A stretch of DNA of 64,000 nt from Pirellulales bacterium. GTDB lineage: Bacteria; Planctomycetota; Planctomycetia; Pirellulales; JANQPP01. The first letter of the stretch is position 1. Each line of letters opens with the position of its first letter. Made by a program: the position numbers and the translations under genes. Below are positions 1 to 10,290 of the stretch, piece by piece. Under the pieces are notes generated by a model. That model had not been told where the DNA came from, did not search any database, and worked only from the letters and a program-made list of their open reading frames with translations. The DNA lies in the NCBI GenBank assembly GCA_028289405.1, contig JANQPP010000050.1:1-64000 (forward strand), in the 5' to 3' direction.

Positions 1-1027
1 TGTCCTTCTGTTTAGCGCCCAACGCGCGACGAATGCCGATTTCGCGGGTACGCTCCGTCACCGTGGCCAGCATGATGTTCATAATCCCGATCCCGCCCAC
101 GACCAACGAGATGGCGGCGATGGAGCCCATGAAGGCGATAAACATCAGCCGGGTTGTGCGTGCTTGTTCCAGCAGTTCCAAGGGGACGACGACCGCCGTA
201 TCATCGATTTCGTGGTTTAGGGAAAGCGTGTCGGTCACCAAATCGGCCGTTCGCGTGACGTTGGATACATCGTCGACGCGCAGCGTGATTTGGCTAAGTT
301 CAATGATTTCGCCTTCTCGGCTACCGCCTCGGCTGGTAAACACCCGGTCTCCCACGCGTTGCCAGAGCGTGCTGATGGGAATGTAGACGTCCGAGTTGAA
401 TTCTTGCGCGGCCAGGGAACCTCCAATGCCGGCGGTAGGGTTGCGTGGCCGCATTACTCCCACGACGCGGTAATAATCCTCCTGCACGCCGATGGTCTTT
501 TCCAGGGGATCCTCCAAAGGAAACAGCCGAGCGGCCGTATCCGCGGCGAGCACGCACACATTGACCCCGCTTTTGAGGTCCGCGGCGGTGAGGAATCGGC
601 CTTGTTCCACGTTGAGATGCATGAACTCGGCATATTCCGGAGTGCAGCCCACGAGCCTCCCGTCCAGTTGGTTGCGGCCTCGTCGAAATTGTCGCCGGAC
701 TTCACGAATGGGCAGCGCTTCGCGAATGGTGGGGATCGTGGAGGAGATCACCTCGTAATCCCGGCGGAGTACGCCGTACTGCACGAAGAAGTCGTCGCTA
801 TCCAGTTCTTCACTCGCCGGCTTCACCGTGCGGACAATGATATTGTCCGCGCCCAGGCTCTCGATCTGTTCCCGTGCTTTGCGGCTAATGCCTTCACCGA
901 TTGCCAGCAGCCAGATCACGCTGGAAACACCGATGAAAATCCCCAGCACCGTCAGCAGGGAACGCATCGGGTGCAATAGGAGGCTTTTGATGCCGATCGT
1001 CCAGGTTCGCAATCCCCAGAGGCTCAT
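1..1027 (-). CDS. ABC transporter permease, MacB/FtsX-like (3' end truncated by window edge)
   Basis: Reverse-strand reading from ATG at 1027 gives [66 protein letters not shown], a typical MacB permease N-terminus. ATGA overlap with the upstream ATPase stop. Confidence 0.85.
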   Translation of the reverse strand, partial: MSLWGLRTWTIGIKSLLLHPMRSLLTVLGIFIGVSSVIWLLAIGEGISRKAREQIESLGADNIIVRTVKPASEELDSDDFFVQYGVLRRDYEVISSTIPTIREALPIREVRRQFRRGRNQLDGRLVGCTPEYAEFMHLNVEQGRFLTAADLKSGVNVCVLAADTAARLFPLEDPLEKTIGVQEDYYRVVGVMRPRNPTAGIGGSLAAQEFNSDVYIPISTLWQRVGDRVFTSRGGSREGEIIELSQITLRVDDVSNVTRTADLVTDTLSLNHEIDDTAVVVPLELLEQARTTRLMFIAFMGSIAAISLVVGGIGIMNIMLATVTERTREIGIRRALGAKQKD

Positions 1028-1710
1028 CGAATTCGCTCATCGGATTGAAGTAGCCCGTCTCGTAACCGGATAATTCGCTTCGCCCGTTGCGCGACTTCTT
1101 CTTCGTGCGTGACCATGATGATCGTTTTGCCTTCTTGATTGAGACGCTCTAGCAGTTCGAGAATCTCGCCGGTCGTCACCGAGTCCAGGTTTCCCGTGGG
1201 CTCATCGGCCAGCATGAAGTAGGGATCATTGACGAGGCTGCGGGCAATCGCCACGCGCTGTTGCTGGCCACCGGAGAGTTGGGCGGGCCGGTGCCCGAGG
1301 CGGTCCGCGAGTCCCACCATGCCTGCCAAGTGGTGGCAGCGATCCCGGTCTTCCGGACGCAAGCGTCCCTGGTAGTACAACGGGACTTCGATATTTTCCA
1401 AAACGGTCAATTGTTGGATCAGATTGTACGATTGAAACACGAAGCCGATACGCGTGGCCCGAATCTCGGAAAGATCATCGTCTTCCATGCGGGCCACATC
1501 GTCTTCTCCGAGAAAATAGCTTCCAGCGGAGGGGCGATCGAGGCAGCCTAGCAGATTCAAGAGCGTACTCTTTCCCGAGCCGGAGGGACCCATGATGGCC
1601 ATGTAGTCCCCTTCGGGCACCTCCAGGGATACTCCCCGCAGAGCGCGGACGGTTTCCGCCCCCATTTGGTAGTATTTTCGTAAATCCTCGATACGGGCCG
1701 CCAATTGCAT
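1024..1710 (-). CDS. ABC transporter ATP-binding protein (MacB/LolD family)
   Basis: Walker [10 protein letters not shown], signature [15 protein letters not shown], Walker [12 protein letters not shown]. Confidence 0.93.
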   Translation of the reverse strand: MQLAARIEDLRKYYQMGAETVRALRGVSLEVPEGDYMAIMGPSGSGKSTLLNLLGCLDRPSAGSYFLGEDDVARMEDDDLSEIRATRIGFVFQSYNLIQQLTVLENIEVPLYYQGRLRPEDRDRCHHLAGMVGLADRLGHRPAQLSGGQQQRVAIARSLVNDPYFMLADEPTGNLDSVTTGEILELLERLNQEGKTIIMVTHEEEVAQRAKRIIRLRDGLLQSDERIR

Positions 1711-1755
1711 GGGATTGCAACCTGTTGTAATGAACTCGGGAAAATTCTCAGCGTG

Positions 1756-3285
1756 CTATGTATCGGTGCCCGCGGATGTACGCGACGCGGGAGAGTTCGT
1801 TTCCGCCTCTGTCTGAGCGACCGTTTCCGGCGTCGTTTCTTCAGGAGTTTCAATACTCTCGGCTTCGTCGCTCGCGGATTCGGGTTTGAAGTGGTCCCAA
1901 TATTTGCGGATGTTCATGGCGACTTCATCCGACTCTTCCAACCCACTTCGCACGACCACGAACGAGTCGTTATTCGCGCCGATGTCGACGGATTGCGCGA
2001 TGAAATCTCCGCCCCTTTTGACCAGCGTGAAGTACTCCTCCGCATGCTGCATCACGGCTTGTACGGGAATTTGCAAGGCATTCGGAATTTCATCGACCAA
2101 GATCTGCGCTTGAGCCGTTAGGCCAGGCCGGATTTCCTCGCTCGTGTCCAGAATTTCCACGACCGCCAAATATTCCTTCGTGCTGGAACTCCACCCGCTA
2201 GGCTCTGGGTAGTCATTCACTTTCGTCACTCGGCCACGCAATTGCATGTCCGGAAACGCATCCACCAGCACGACCGCTGGCATGCCAACCTTGACAAGGC
2301 TGATCCGCGATTCGTTCACGCGGGTATCGACCTGCATTTTGTTGGGGTCCGGCAATCGGCAGATTATCTGTTGTTCACGAAGAACCGCCCCCGCTTCGAT
2401 AATGATGTCGTCTCCGCCCCGCCTTCCTTGTTGGTTGGCGTAAACGACTTGCCCCGCAGCCGGCGCGTGAATTTCGCAGGCATCGATTTGTCCCTGAATT
2501 TCCTTGAGCTTCGCGACGTCCAGTTTGTAACTGCTCTCGTCGGCCATCCATTTCGCTTCGGCGGTTTTGATGTCCGCGTCGAGCTGAGTCAGCATTTTTT
2601 CCTTGGTGTGGTTGCGGAGTACGTAGAGCTTCGTGTTGGCCAGCTCGAGATCGTTTTTGGCCTTATCAAGAGCATATTTATCCGCCTCGAGTTGGATCGC
2701 CGAATTGTATCCCTTGCGGGCCATGCGTTCGGAGAATTCCAGGACTTGCTCGGCCCGCCGTTCGGACTCCTCGGCCACGAAGATTTCGCTTTGAATGGTC
2801 TGCTCCAACTCACGAAATTCGCCATCCAGGTAACTTTCCTTGGCGATCACGGCCAGATCATAGACATTCTTCGACTGAATCAAGACAGATTTGCTGGTGT
2901 TCTCCACGATCTGTTGCTGGGTTAGCTCCAATTCCAAGCTGGAAGCGTCCAGGCGGCACAACAGATCGCCTTCATTCACGAAAGTTCCCTCGGGCACGAT
3001 GGAAAGAATGGTCGTGCCCGTGGTGTTCCGGCTCTTCACCTGGCAGCGAATGTCCACATTGGTGCTGCTGCTGATCTCTCCCCGCTCGGTCACGATCTGA
3101 GAGAAATCACCGCGCGATACCCGATGGAGCATGACATCGTCCATGGATACCTGCTCCGGCGCCGCCGCCAGGCGATACCAAATTCCGGCTCCCAATGCCG
3201 TGACGACGGCAATAGCGAACACGATGATGCTGACCGCGATGCCACGAGGAGGTTTCTTCGAAGTCAACCTTCGCGAATGGGTCAT
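1756..3285 (-). CDS. HlyD/MacA-type efflux periplasmic adaptor subunit
   Basis: N-terminal TM, biotinyl-lipoyl-like and long coiled-coil regions; next to the MacB-type ATPase and permease. Confidence 0.85.
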   Translation of the reverse strand: MTHSRRLTSKKPPRGIAVSIIVFAIAVVTALGAGIWYRLAAAPEQVSMDDVMLHRVSRGDFSQIVTERGEISSSTNVDIRCQVKSRNTTGTTILSIVPEGTFVNEGDLLCRLDASSLELELTQQQIVENTSKSVLIQSKNVYDLAVIAKESYLDGEFRELEQTIQSEIFVAEESERRAEQVLEFSERMARKGYNSAIQLEADKYALDKAKNDLELANTKLYVLRNHTKEKMLTQLDADIKTAEAKWMADESSYKLDVAKLKEIQGQIDACEIHAPAAGQVVYANQQGRRGGDDIIIEAGAVLREQQIICRLPDPNKMQVDTRVNESRISLVKVGMPAVVLVDAFPDMQLRGRVTKVNDYPEPSGWSSSTKEYLAVVEILDTSEEIRPGLTAQAQILVDEIPNALQIPVQAVMQHAEEYFTLVKRGGDFIAQSVDIGANNDSFVVVRSGLEESDEVAMNIRKYWDHFKPESASDEAESIETPEETTPETVAQTEAETNSPASRTSAGTDT

Positions 3286-3846
3286 CGTTTACTCCTTGTC
3301 GCTTTCACGCGGAGCGAATGGGTGGGGTTGGCTCGTTGCGGAGGGAAGCAAGCTCACTTTTCACGTCCAGACGAGGATACGCCTCCACAGTCGGACCACT
3401 TGCCAAAATAATTCGCTCAAGGTGAGCTTGCCCCAAGTTTGCGTTGAGTGCCGTCGCGCTAAGCGAAGGCCGCCTGAAGCGGCGATGCGGCACATTCTTT
3501 CGGCAGGTAATGGAATTATAGTCGCTGGCTAGACAGGTGTCACTTCGTACTCCATTCCTCTCCGAAACCCATGAGTGGCAGGCATGCCTTTCTCAACGAA
3601 GGGGAGCGCGCACCATACCCCGGGTTTCGTAACAAACTTAAACCCCTGTCAAAGTGGAAGGTGTTGGGCAAATCCAAAGGCTTTCCATCGAAATCGCGGC
3701 GAGCGGCTCGGGCGCCGGGTGTTTCGCGCCATAACGGGAGCCGCAGTGGAGACGTACGTTTCTCTGAACGGTGTTCGTGAGTGGCGTTCAGGCGCAACGT
3801 GTTTGCGTATCATGCGTTAAGGCTCAAGGCATCCGTTCGCCGTTGC

Positions 3847-3875
3847 TTGACAGCGCCTTCCAGGCTGTCTATTAT
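3847..3875 (+). promoter_or_regulatory. Putative sigma-70 promoter (TTGACA-N17-TATTAT) with an internal GACAGC/GCTGTC dyad
   Basis: TTGACA at 3847-3852, 17-nt spacer, TATTAT at 3870-3875; about 160 nt upstream of the 4038 CDS. Inverted repeat GACAGC (3849-3854) / GCTGTC (3864-3869). Confidence 0.5.
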
Positions 3876-4037
3876 CAATTCTGCTAAATACATAAACTTT
3901 TCTTCCTTCGCCCATCGTTAACAGGCGCTTGCCTGGCTTTCGGCTGGCGAAATCACCGAGGCTTTCTCGTCCCATCGAGCTAAAAGTGCCGGTGCAGCAA
4001 AACTGTCTTTCCTTGTTGGAAGGGATCTCCGAAGCCG

Positions 4038-5324
4038 ATGAGTCTCGCCAGTAAGATTTTGCTCGGGTGCGTTTTTGTCGCCATGTTATTGGGCTATTTT
4101 TTGGCCGCGCGGACGATGAGGACGCACGAATCATGGGGCACGCAAGCTCAACAAGCCGCGACGGAATTCGAACGCCTCGAACGGGATAACGCGGATTTGC
4201 GGAGCTCCGCGGCGGATTCACAAGCCGTGGCCGACCTCGGAATTCGCCAACTGCGAACTCGGTTGGATGCCGGTCTAGTCGATCGCGGGCGAGTATGGTT
4301 TCCCGTGGCCCACCCCAACCCGCCGGACGCCAACGGCACCGTGCGGGCCGTGGCGTTGCCCAATCCGCCTCCGCCCGAACAATCGCTCTTGCCCGTGGTC
4401 CGTTTTCCCCAGGGCGTGACACCGGGGCTCGTGCTGTACGCGTTTGAAGCGGGGCCAGGACCGGACAATCGCTTCGGCGCCGCCAAAGATTACTTGGCGG
4501 AATTCAAAGTGCTGGAAGCGAACGAAAACGAGGCGACGTTAACGCCCACAAAACAACTCTTGCCCGAAGAGATTGCCCGACTGGCGCAAAGTGGCCCGTG
4601 GATTTTGTACGAGCGGATGCCGCAGGACAGCCGGGAGATCATGTCCGGATTGGCCCCGGAGAATCTCGCCGGATTGCTGCAACCTCCGGATGCGCCGCCC
4701 GCGTTCGCCCCGGATGAATTGAACGCGAAGGTGGAGGCCTATTTGAGAGAAGGTCAGGCCGCGCCGCCGGATGCCCCGCCGCAAATCGTGACTATTGAAT
4801 TGCGCTTTCGCCAGAATTACCAAATCCCTCGTGAAGAAGGAGAACCGATCACGTTCGCTCCCGGCGATCAAGCGAAGTTTGACGGCATGACCGCCGTGCA
4901 GCTCATCCAAAGTGGAGCCGCGGAAGAAATCAATCGCGAATTTGCTCGTCCCTTGAGTGACTACGGCTATCTTCTCAGTGAATTGCATCAAGAGCGTCGC
5001 AAACTGATTGGGCAACTGGAGCAGGCTCAACGTGACAACACCGCCATTGAAGAGGCGCTGGCCGACGCTCAACGGGAACTGGAATACCGCCAGGCGGAGC
5101 AGCAGGCGCTCCAGGCCGACCTACAGCGGTTCCGCGAGGAGCGAGACGCATTGGTCAATTACGCGGCGGCCCTTGAGCAACAAGTTGCCCAAAATCGGCA
5201 GGAAATCGACGCCACTTTGGACGCGAATCGCCAACTGTCCAATGAAATTGCTGCCAGCCAGCTACAAGCCGCCGAGGAAATCGATTCCCGGACAGGTACG
5301 ACCACCAGCAGCGGTGAAGGGTAG
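4038..5324 (+). CDS. Hypothetical membrane-anchored coiled-coil protein
   Basis: N-terminal TM (KILLGCVFVAMLLGYFLAA), Pro-rich middle, C-terminal coiled coil. Confidence 0.7.
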   Translation: MSLASKILLGCVFVAMLLGYFLAARTMRTHESWGTQAQQAATEFERLERDNADLRSSAADSQAVADLGIRQLRTRLDAGLVDRGRVWFPVAHPNPPDANGTVRAVALPNPPPPEQSLLPVVRFPQGVTPGLVLYAFEAGPGPDNRFGAAKDYLAEFKVLEANENEATLTPTKQLLPEEIARLAQSGPWILYERMPQDSREIMSGLAPENLAGLLQPPDAPPAFAPDELNAKVEAYLREGQAAPPDAPPQIVTIELRFRQNYQIPREEGEPITFAPGDQAKFDGMTAVQLIQSGAAEEINREFARPLSDYGYLLSELHQERRKLIGQLEQAQRDNTAIEEALADAQRELEYRQAEQQALQADLQRFREERDALVNYAAALEQQVAQNRQEIDATLDANRQLSNEIAASQLQAAEEIDSRTGTTTSSGEG

Positions 5325-5744
5325 GAAAGTGCGGACAAAATGGTCCGCTCGTTGGCTAGGTTTGTCGTGAGATCATCCTGAATACGCCGTTGGGTGATCG
5401 GAATACGGCTTTCTTCCCGGTGTCTGCATCGCGTCTCGCTTTGTAGGATTTCCGTTTTGAGCGGTTTGGGTACTCCTTTATTCTTGCTCGCCACTTGCGA
5501 TGGCGTCGGAGTGTCATTCGGGCCGAATCCAAGAACGGAGATCAATTTGGCGTCGCGCCGGGGTGCCGGTAATATGATGTAGGGAGAAAGGTGAGCTATG
5601 TGTTAGCTCGTCCGTCACGTCGCATCGCGGGACTTCACACCGATATTTCCGCTATCTATAACCAAGATGCGTCGGAGGTTACTTTTCACCAAGGGACGCG
5701 AATTAGCCTGGAGGGAGCCCGGCAGATTGCCGTGGGTTCAAGGG

Positions 5745-6593
5745 ATGGGAATATACGATCGCGGCTACTACCGGGAAGAAACCTCCGCTGGATTCGGCGG
5801 CGGCCCTCGGTCCTTGGTTGTCAACCTGATCATCATCAATGTTGGCATCTTCTTAGCCAACGTACTCCTGCTTGATAACCGGCTGAACGGCTGGATGGCG
5901 CTCTCGTCAGATATATTCACTCGGCCATGGAACGCCTGGCAGTTACTTACTTATGGCTTCGCACATGATGACGAGAAATTCGCACACATATTCCTCAACA
6001 TGTTCGCCCTGTTCATTTTTGGTCGGGACGTGGAGGGAATCTACGGCAAACAGCGTTTCCTGCAGCTTTATCTGTCTCTGATCATCTGCTCCGGGCTGGT
6101 CTGGGCGATCTTGGAAAGCCTTTCCCCCGGTCCCGCTTCCATGATCGGTGCTTCGGGGGCGATCATGGGCATTCTCGTAATCTACGTGATGCATTATCCC
6201 CGGCGAACGTTTTACGTGTACGCCATCCTGCCCGTGCCAGCATGGTTGCTGCTGGGTTTGTATCTGTTGCTGGACTTGTCGGGTGCGGTGTCGCCTGGAG
6301 AAAGCCGAGTCGCCTTCACGGCGCATCTCGCCGGCGCCGCGTTTGGCTTTCTGTTCTACAAGACGGGATTTCAATTAGGCGGGCTTCTCCCGCAAGATTT
6401 CTCGGGATTCTTCAAGCGGCGTCCCCACCTGCGTGTGCATCGCGGATCGGATTCTTCGCCGAAGGAAAATCTTTCCGAGGAGGTGGACCGAATCCTGGAA
6501 AAGATCAGCCGTTCCGGTGAAGCCAGCTTGACTTCCCGGGAACGTGACACGCTGGAAAACGCCAGCCGTCGATACCAACAGCGTCGGCAGTGA
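5745..6593 (+). CDS. Rhomboid family intramembrane serine protease
   Basis: GASGAIMG Ser motif, HIFLNMFALFIFG, C-terminal His in HLAGAAFGF. Start taken at MGIYDRGYY within ORF 5667..6593. Confidence 0.9.
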   Translation: MGIYDRGYYREETSAGFGGGPRSLVVNLIIINVGIFLANVLLLDNRLNGWMALSSDIFTRPWNAWQLLTYGFAHDDEKFAHIFLNMFALFIFGRDVEGIYGKQRFLQLYLSLIICSGLVWAILESLSPGPASMIGASGAIMGILVIYVMHYPRRTFYVYAILPVPAWLLLGLYLLLDLSGAVSPGESRVAFTAHLAGAAFGFLFYKTGFQLGGLLPQDFSGFFKRRPHLRVHRGSDSSPKENLSEEVDRILEKISRSGEASLTSRERDTLENASRRYQQRRQ

Positions 6594-6636
6594 AGGCGTG
6601 CGAATACCGCCAGCGAACACAATTCCTCGTTTGATC

Positions 6637-7938
6637 CTATGCGAAATCAGGATACTCCCAAGGACCTCGATATTCGCGTTGCAGATGGCGATTGGCTTCG
6701 TCATCACCGACCACCAATTCCCGCTCTCCATCCCACTCAATGCTGCGGCCCAGTTTGAGCGACAACATCCCCAACAGGCTCATGTTCGTCGACCGGTGTC
6801 CGATTTCAATGTCGCACGCGGGGCGACGATGATTTTCAATCGCGGAGAGAAAATCGGCCCAAAGCTCACGGATGTTCTGCTGGTCCGGTTCGTGCAGTTC
6901 AGGATCTTCATGGATGACTTTTTGTGACTTGATGTTGTTAGGGTAAAAGGTCCAGCCATCGCGCCATCCCATGTGGAAGGTCCCCTTGGTGCCGTAGAAA
7001 TAGCAGCCGATGTTCGTGCTTTCCGCGTTGTTCGCGCCGTACTGCCGATGTTCCCAAGCGGCGGTGAAGGAATCGAATTCGAAACTGGCGTATTGGGTAT
7101 CGGGCGCGGTGGTGTTGTCTTCCTTGATGTGCCGTCCGCCGGTGGAAAAAACCCGCCGGGGATACTTTTCCTCCGTCCACCAGAGGATTTGGTCCATCCA
7201 GTGAATGCCCCAGTCTCCCAGCGTGCCATTGGCATAATCGAGAAACTGGCGGAAACCCTTGGGATGGAGCTTGCTGTTGAAAGGGCTTAGCGGGGCGGGA
7301 CCGCACCACATATCCCAATCAAGTCCTGTTGGCGGTTCCGAGTCGGGCGTTGGGCTGCCCGGACCGCCTGGATAATGCACGAATGCCCGCACGGCACCGA
7401 TTTCTCCAGCGTTCCCCTCTTTCAAGAATTTCATCCCCGAAACGTTGTGCGGCGAGACTCGGCGGTGCGTGCCCACTTGCACTACACGGTCCGTTTCTCG
7501 GGCCGCCTTGACCATGGCCCGACCTTCGCGAATGGTATGGCCGACCGGTTTTTCCACGTAGACATGAGCGCCAGATTGGACCGCCGCGATGGTGATTAGC
7601 GGATGCCAATGGTCAGGCGTGGCCACGATCACGATTTCCGGCCGCGTCTCGTGGAGCAGTTCGCGATAATCGTGGAATTTCTTGGGCTGATCTCCGGTCA
7701 ATTCCTCGACCTTGGCTGTGGCGAGGTCAAGCTGATTCGTGTCCACATCGCACATGGCGACGACTTTGGAGCGCTGGGAGCGCATCGCCTCGCCGAGGAT
7801 GTTCATTCCCCACCACCCCGTGCCAATCAAGGCGGTGCGGTAGGTCTTGTTTTCGGCGGAGCGGAGAATCCGCGGCGCGCCCAAAGCAAGGCTCGTGGCC
7901 AGAGACGATTGAACAAATTCCCTTCGAGTGAGCGTCAT
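6637..7938 (-). CDS. Gfo/Idh/MocA family oxidoreductase with N-terminal signal
   Basis: LTRREFVQSSLATSLALGAPR (Tat-like), Rossmann region ALIGTGWWGMNILGEA, EKPVGHT motif. Confidence 0.9.
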   Translation of the reverse strand: MTLTRREFVQSSLATSLALGAPRILRSAENKTYRTALIGTGWWGMNILGEAMRSQRSKVVAMCDVDTNQLDLATAKVEELTGDQPKKFHDYRELLHETRPEIVIVATPDHWHPLITIAAVQSGAHVYVEKPVGHTIREGRAMVKAARETDRVVQVGTHRRVSPHNVSGMKFLKEGNAGEIGAVRAFVHYPGGPGSPTPDSEPPTGLDWDMWCGPAPLSPFNSKLHPKGFRQFLDYANGTLGDWGIHWMDQILWWTEEKYPRRVFSTGGRHIKEDNTTAPDTQYASFEFDSFTAAWEHRQYGANNAESTNIGCYFYGTKGTFHMGWRDGWTFYPNNIKSQKVIHEDPELHEPDQQNIRELWADFLSAIENHRRPACDIEIGHRSTNMSLLGMLSLKLGRSIEWDGERELVVGDDEANRHLQREYRGPWEYPDFA

Positions 7939-8107
7939 GACGTGGGACTCCAGCGTGGAGGGAAGGCTCGATACACAAATTCAGCGCTCTGATTCTAGTG
8001 ACCCGAATTGGGGCATACAACGCGCGGCCGGTGAAGGATTCTTTTGGAGCTGAGACTTTCCGTTTTCCCACCGTGAAAATGTTTCCCCAAGAAAATGGCC
8101 CGATGCG

Positions 8108-9439
8108 GTGCGTTTTCGGGCAAAACCGATTATGATGTGCGTCGGGATCAGCGGCTCCGCGGCTCCCAATATCTTATCAAACGAACCGACTTCGATCGCG
8201 CATAGGTTGGGAAGCATGCAGCCGGAAGGTAGTGGGAAAGGCTATGCTCGCGGCGGCGAATACCAGCTTTCCGCGCCTGCGCCGGGGTCGCGGCAAATGA
8301 CGGCGCCCACGGTGAAGGCCCCACAAACTCCGCCGGCCAGAGTTCCGCCGCGCCGTCGCAAAGGACAGTGGTTCGTGGGCACGATGCTGATGGCCGTGCT
8401 GTGCTATGCCGGGTACCAGGTGTGGCACGGGTTCTTTCGCTACCAAGCTTTCGGCACCGTGGTAGGCCGGGCCATCGAGATCAGCCCGCCTTGGAATGGA
8501 ATTGTCCGTTCGGTGCATGTGACCGAAGGCGAAGTCGTCCGCCAAGACCAGCTCCTGGTCACGGTGGACAATGTGGAGCTGCAACAGCGAATCGCGAAGC
8601 TGGAAGATGAACTGCGCATCGCCCAAGCGGATTTGGAGGCTGAAGCCTCGAAACTCAAATGGCGGATGGCCCAAAATCACGACCTGCATCAGGAAACCTG
8701 GTCCGAATATTACCGCGCCCTGGGAAACCTCTACGTGGAGGAAGCCCGGCTGGGCGAAGCGAAGGTGACTCACCAGCGGATGGTCGGGCTGCATGCCCAG
8801 GATAAGATCACCAGCCAGCAAATGGAGGAATTGGCTTTTCAGGTTCAGGGATTGGAAAAGAAAGTGGACAATCTCCGGACCGCGCTGGTGGAATTGCGCA
8901 AGGGCCTTGACCTATCGAGCGACCTTTCCGCGGACGGTGCCGACCAACTCAAGCCGTTTTTCGCCCGCATTGAATCGCTGCAGACGGAGCTGGCACGTCT
9001 GCGGGAGCTGCTCACGATGGGGGAAGTCAAGGCACCCGCCAACGGTTTGGTGCTCCGGCGGCACCGCTACACGGGCGAGCACGCGCCGGTTACCAATCCT
9101 CTCTTGACGTTGGTGGAGGAAGGGTCGCTGGAAATCGTGCTGTATTGCCGGCAGCACGCGGTGGGAAATATCGAAGAAGGGGATGTGTTGAAGGTCGTTG
9201 TCGAACCCGAACCCGATCCCATTCGCTGCCGCGTGGCCCGCATTGGGGACCAGTACGAAGCGGCCCCCGCCCATATCCAACGCAATTATTACGCGCGAGA
9301 AAACTTGCTTCCTGTATATTTAAAGCCGTTGGTCAGCCACCCGCGATTAAAAATTGGCGCCACCGTGAAACTCCCGTACAGCGATGAACGAGCACCCTTT
9401 GACACCGTGGAATTGGGGGGAAACATCCCAGGCCGATGA
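8108..9439 (+). CDS. HlyD-family membrane-fusion-like protein (Alg44-like periplasmic part); start uncertain
   Basis: One N-terminal TM, lipoyl-like halves IVRSVHVTEGEVVRQDQLLVTVDN and VKAPANGLVLRRH around a coiled coil. Stop overlaps the start of the next ORF (ATGATG at 9436). In-frame alternative ATG at 8216 or later. Confidence 0.75.
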   Translation: MRFRAKPIMMCVGISGSAAPNILSNEPTSIAHRLGSMQPEGSGKGYARGGEYQLSAPAPGSRQMTAPTVKAPQTPPARVPPRRRKGQWFVGTMLMAVLCYAGYQVWHGFFRYQAFGTVVGRAIEISPPWNGIVRSVHVTEGEVVRQDQLLVTVDNVELQQRIAKLEDELRIAQADLEAEASKLKWRMAQNHDLHQETWSEYYRALGNLYVEEARLGEAKVTHQRMVGLHAQDKITSQQMEELAFQVQGLEKKVDNLRTALVELRKGLDLSSDLSADGADQLKPFFARIESLQTELARLRELLTMGEVKAPANGLVLRRHRYTGEHAPVTNPLLTLVEEGSLEIVLYCRQHAVGNIEEGDVLKVVVEPEPDPIRCRVARIGDQYEAAPAHIQRNYYARENLLPVYLKPLVSHPRLKIGATVKLPYSDERAPFDTVELGGNIPGR

Positions 9440-10290
9440 TGCCACGACGAACACCCGCTGAAGAGCAGGCCGCTTCTTCTCCAGTTCGCCGCGATTCTCC
9501 TTCGACATTTCCGCCGCTTTCCGACATTCTTGTCTTCCAGAAAGACGAGGTGTTGGCGCGCGTCGCGAAGGTGCGCGGCTGGCTGGTCGAGGTGAGCTCG
9601 CGAGATATTGAACTGGAATTTCAAACCAGCGTCCGCTTTCCCGAAGATGACCATCTCGTCTTCGGCATGGACGCTTTGAATGGGGAGACGCAGTACGCCG
9701 AGATCAACATCGATAATTTCTACCGTTCCTCCTCGGGCAAAGTGCGGGTCGTGGGCCACTCCGCCGGCGTGGTGCAGGATATTCTGAATCAGCCCTTGCA
9801 CGCGCCCTATTTATGCCCGAAGACGCATACGTTTCGTTTCGCTCATCCGGAATCGCTGCTGCGGCAACTTTGCGGCTTGGGCATCGTCGAGGAAGCATTT
9901 TTGGATCGTGTGGAGGTTTGTCCGAATTGTTCCGGCCTGCCGACATTCCGTCCCGGCTGCCAGCATTGCGGATCTCCGAGAACTACGCTGGACCGGCTGA
10001 TCCACCATTTTGCTTGCGGCTACGTCGGATTCGTCTCCGAGTTCGAGGATGCGGGACGAATCATTTGCCCCAAGTGCCGCACGAAGGATTTGGTCGTGGG
10101 CGCGGATTTCGAATACATCGATGGAGCCCACCGGTGTTTCGATTGTGCCCAACATTTCGAGAAGCCCGAACGGATTGGCCACTGTCTCGGTTGTGATTTC
10201 CGTTTCCCCGCGCAGCAAGCCGATTTGCATGATCTCATGGGATTTCGCCCTAAACGGCTGGACATTTTGGCTTTCAGCCCTGCATCGTGA
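9436..10290 (+). CDS. TackOD1-type zinc-ribbon domain protein
   Basis: CPNCSGL-RPGCQHCGS-HHFACGYVG-CPKCRTKDL-CFDC-CLGC series matches my memory of the TackOD1 metal-binding output domain (C-x2-C pairs with HHFxCGYVG and CPKC). Confidence 0.7.
   Translation: MMPRRTPAEEQAASSPVRRDSPSTFPPLSDILVFQKDEVLARVAKVRGWLVEVSSRDIELEFQTSVRFPEDDHLVFGMDALNGETQYAEINIDNFYRSSSGKVRVVGHSAGVVQDILNQPLHAPYLCPKTHTFRFAHPESLLRQLCGLGIVEEAFLDRVEVCPNCSGLPTFRPGCQHCGSPRTTLDRLIHHFACGYVGFVSEFEDAGRIICPKCRTKDLVVGADFEYIDGAHRCFDCAQHFEKPERIGHCLGCDFRFPAQQADLHDLMGFRPKRLDILAFSPAS

Noticed and set aside
290-979. 229-aa plus-strand ORF
   Set aside because: Antisense shadow of the MacB-like permease; its translation has no recognisable domain.
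2242-2925. 227-aa plus-strand ORF
   Set aside because: Antisense to the HlyD/MacA-like adaptor, which has clear family features.
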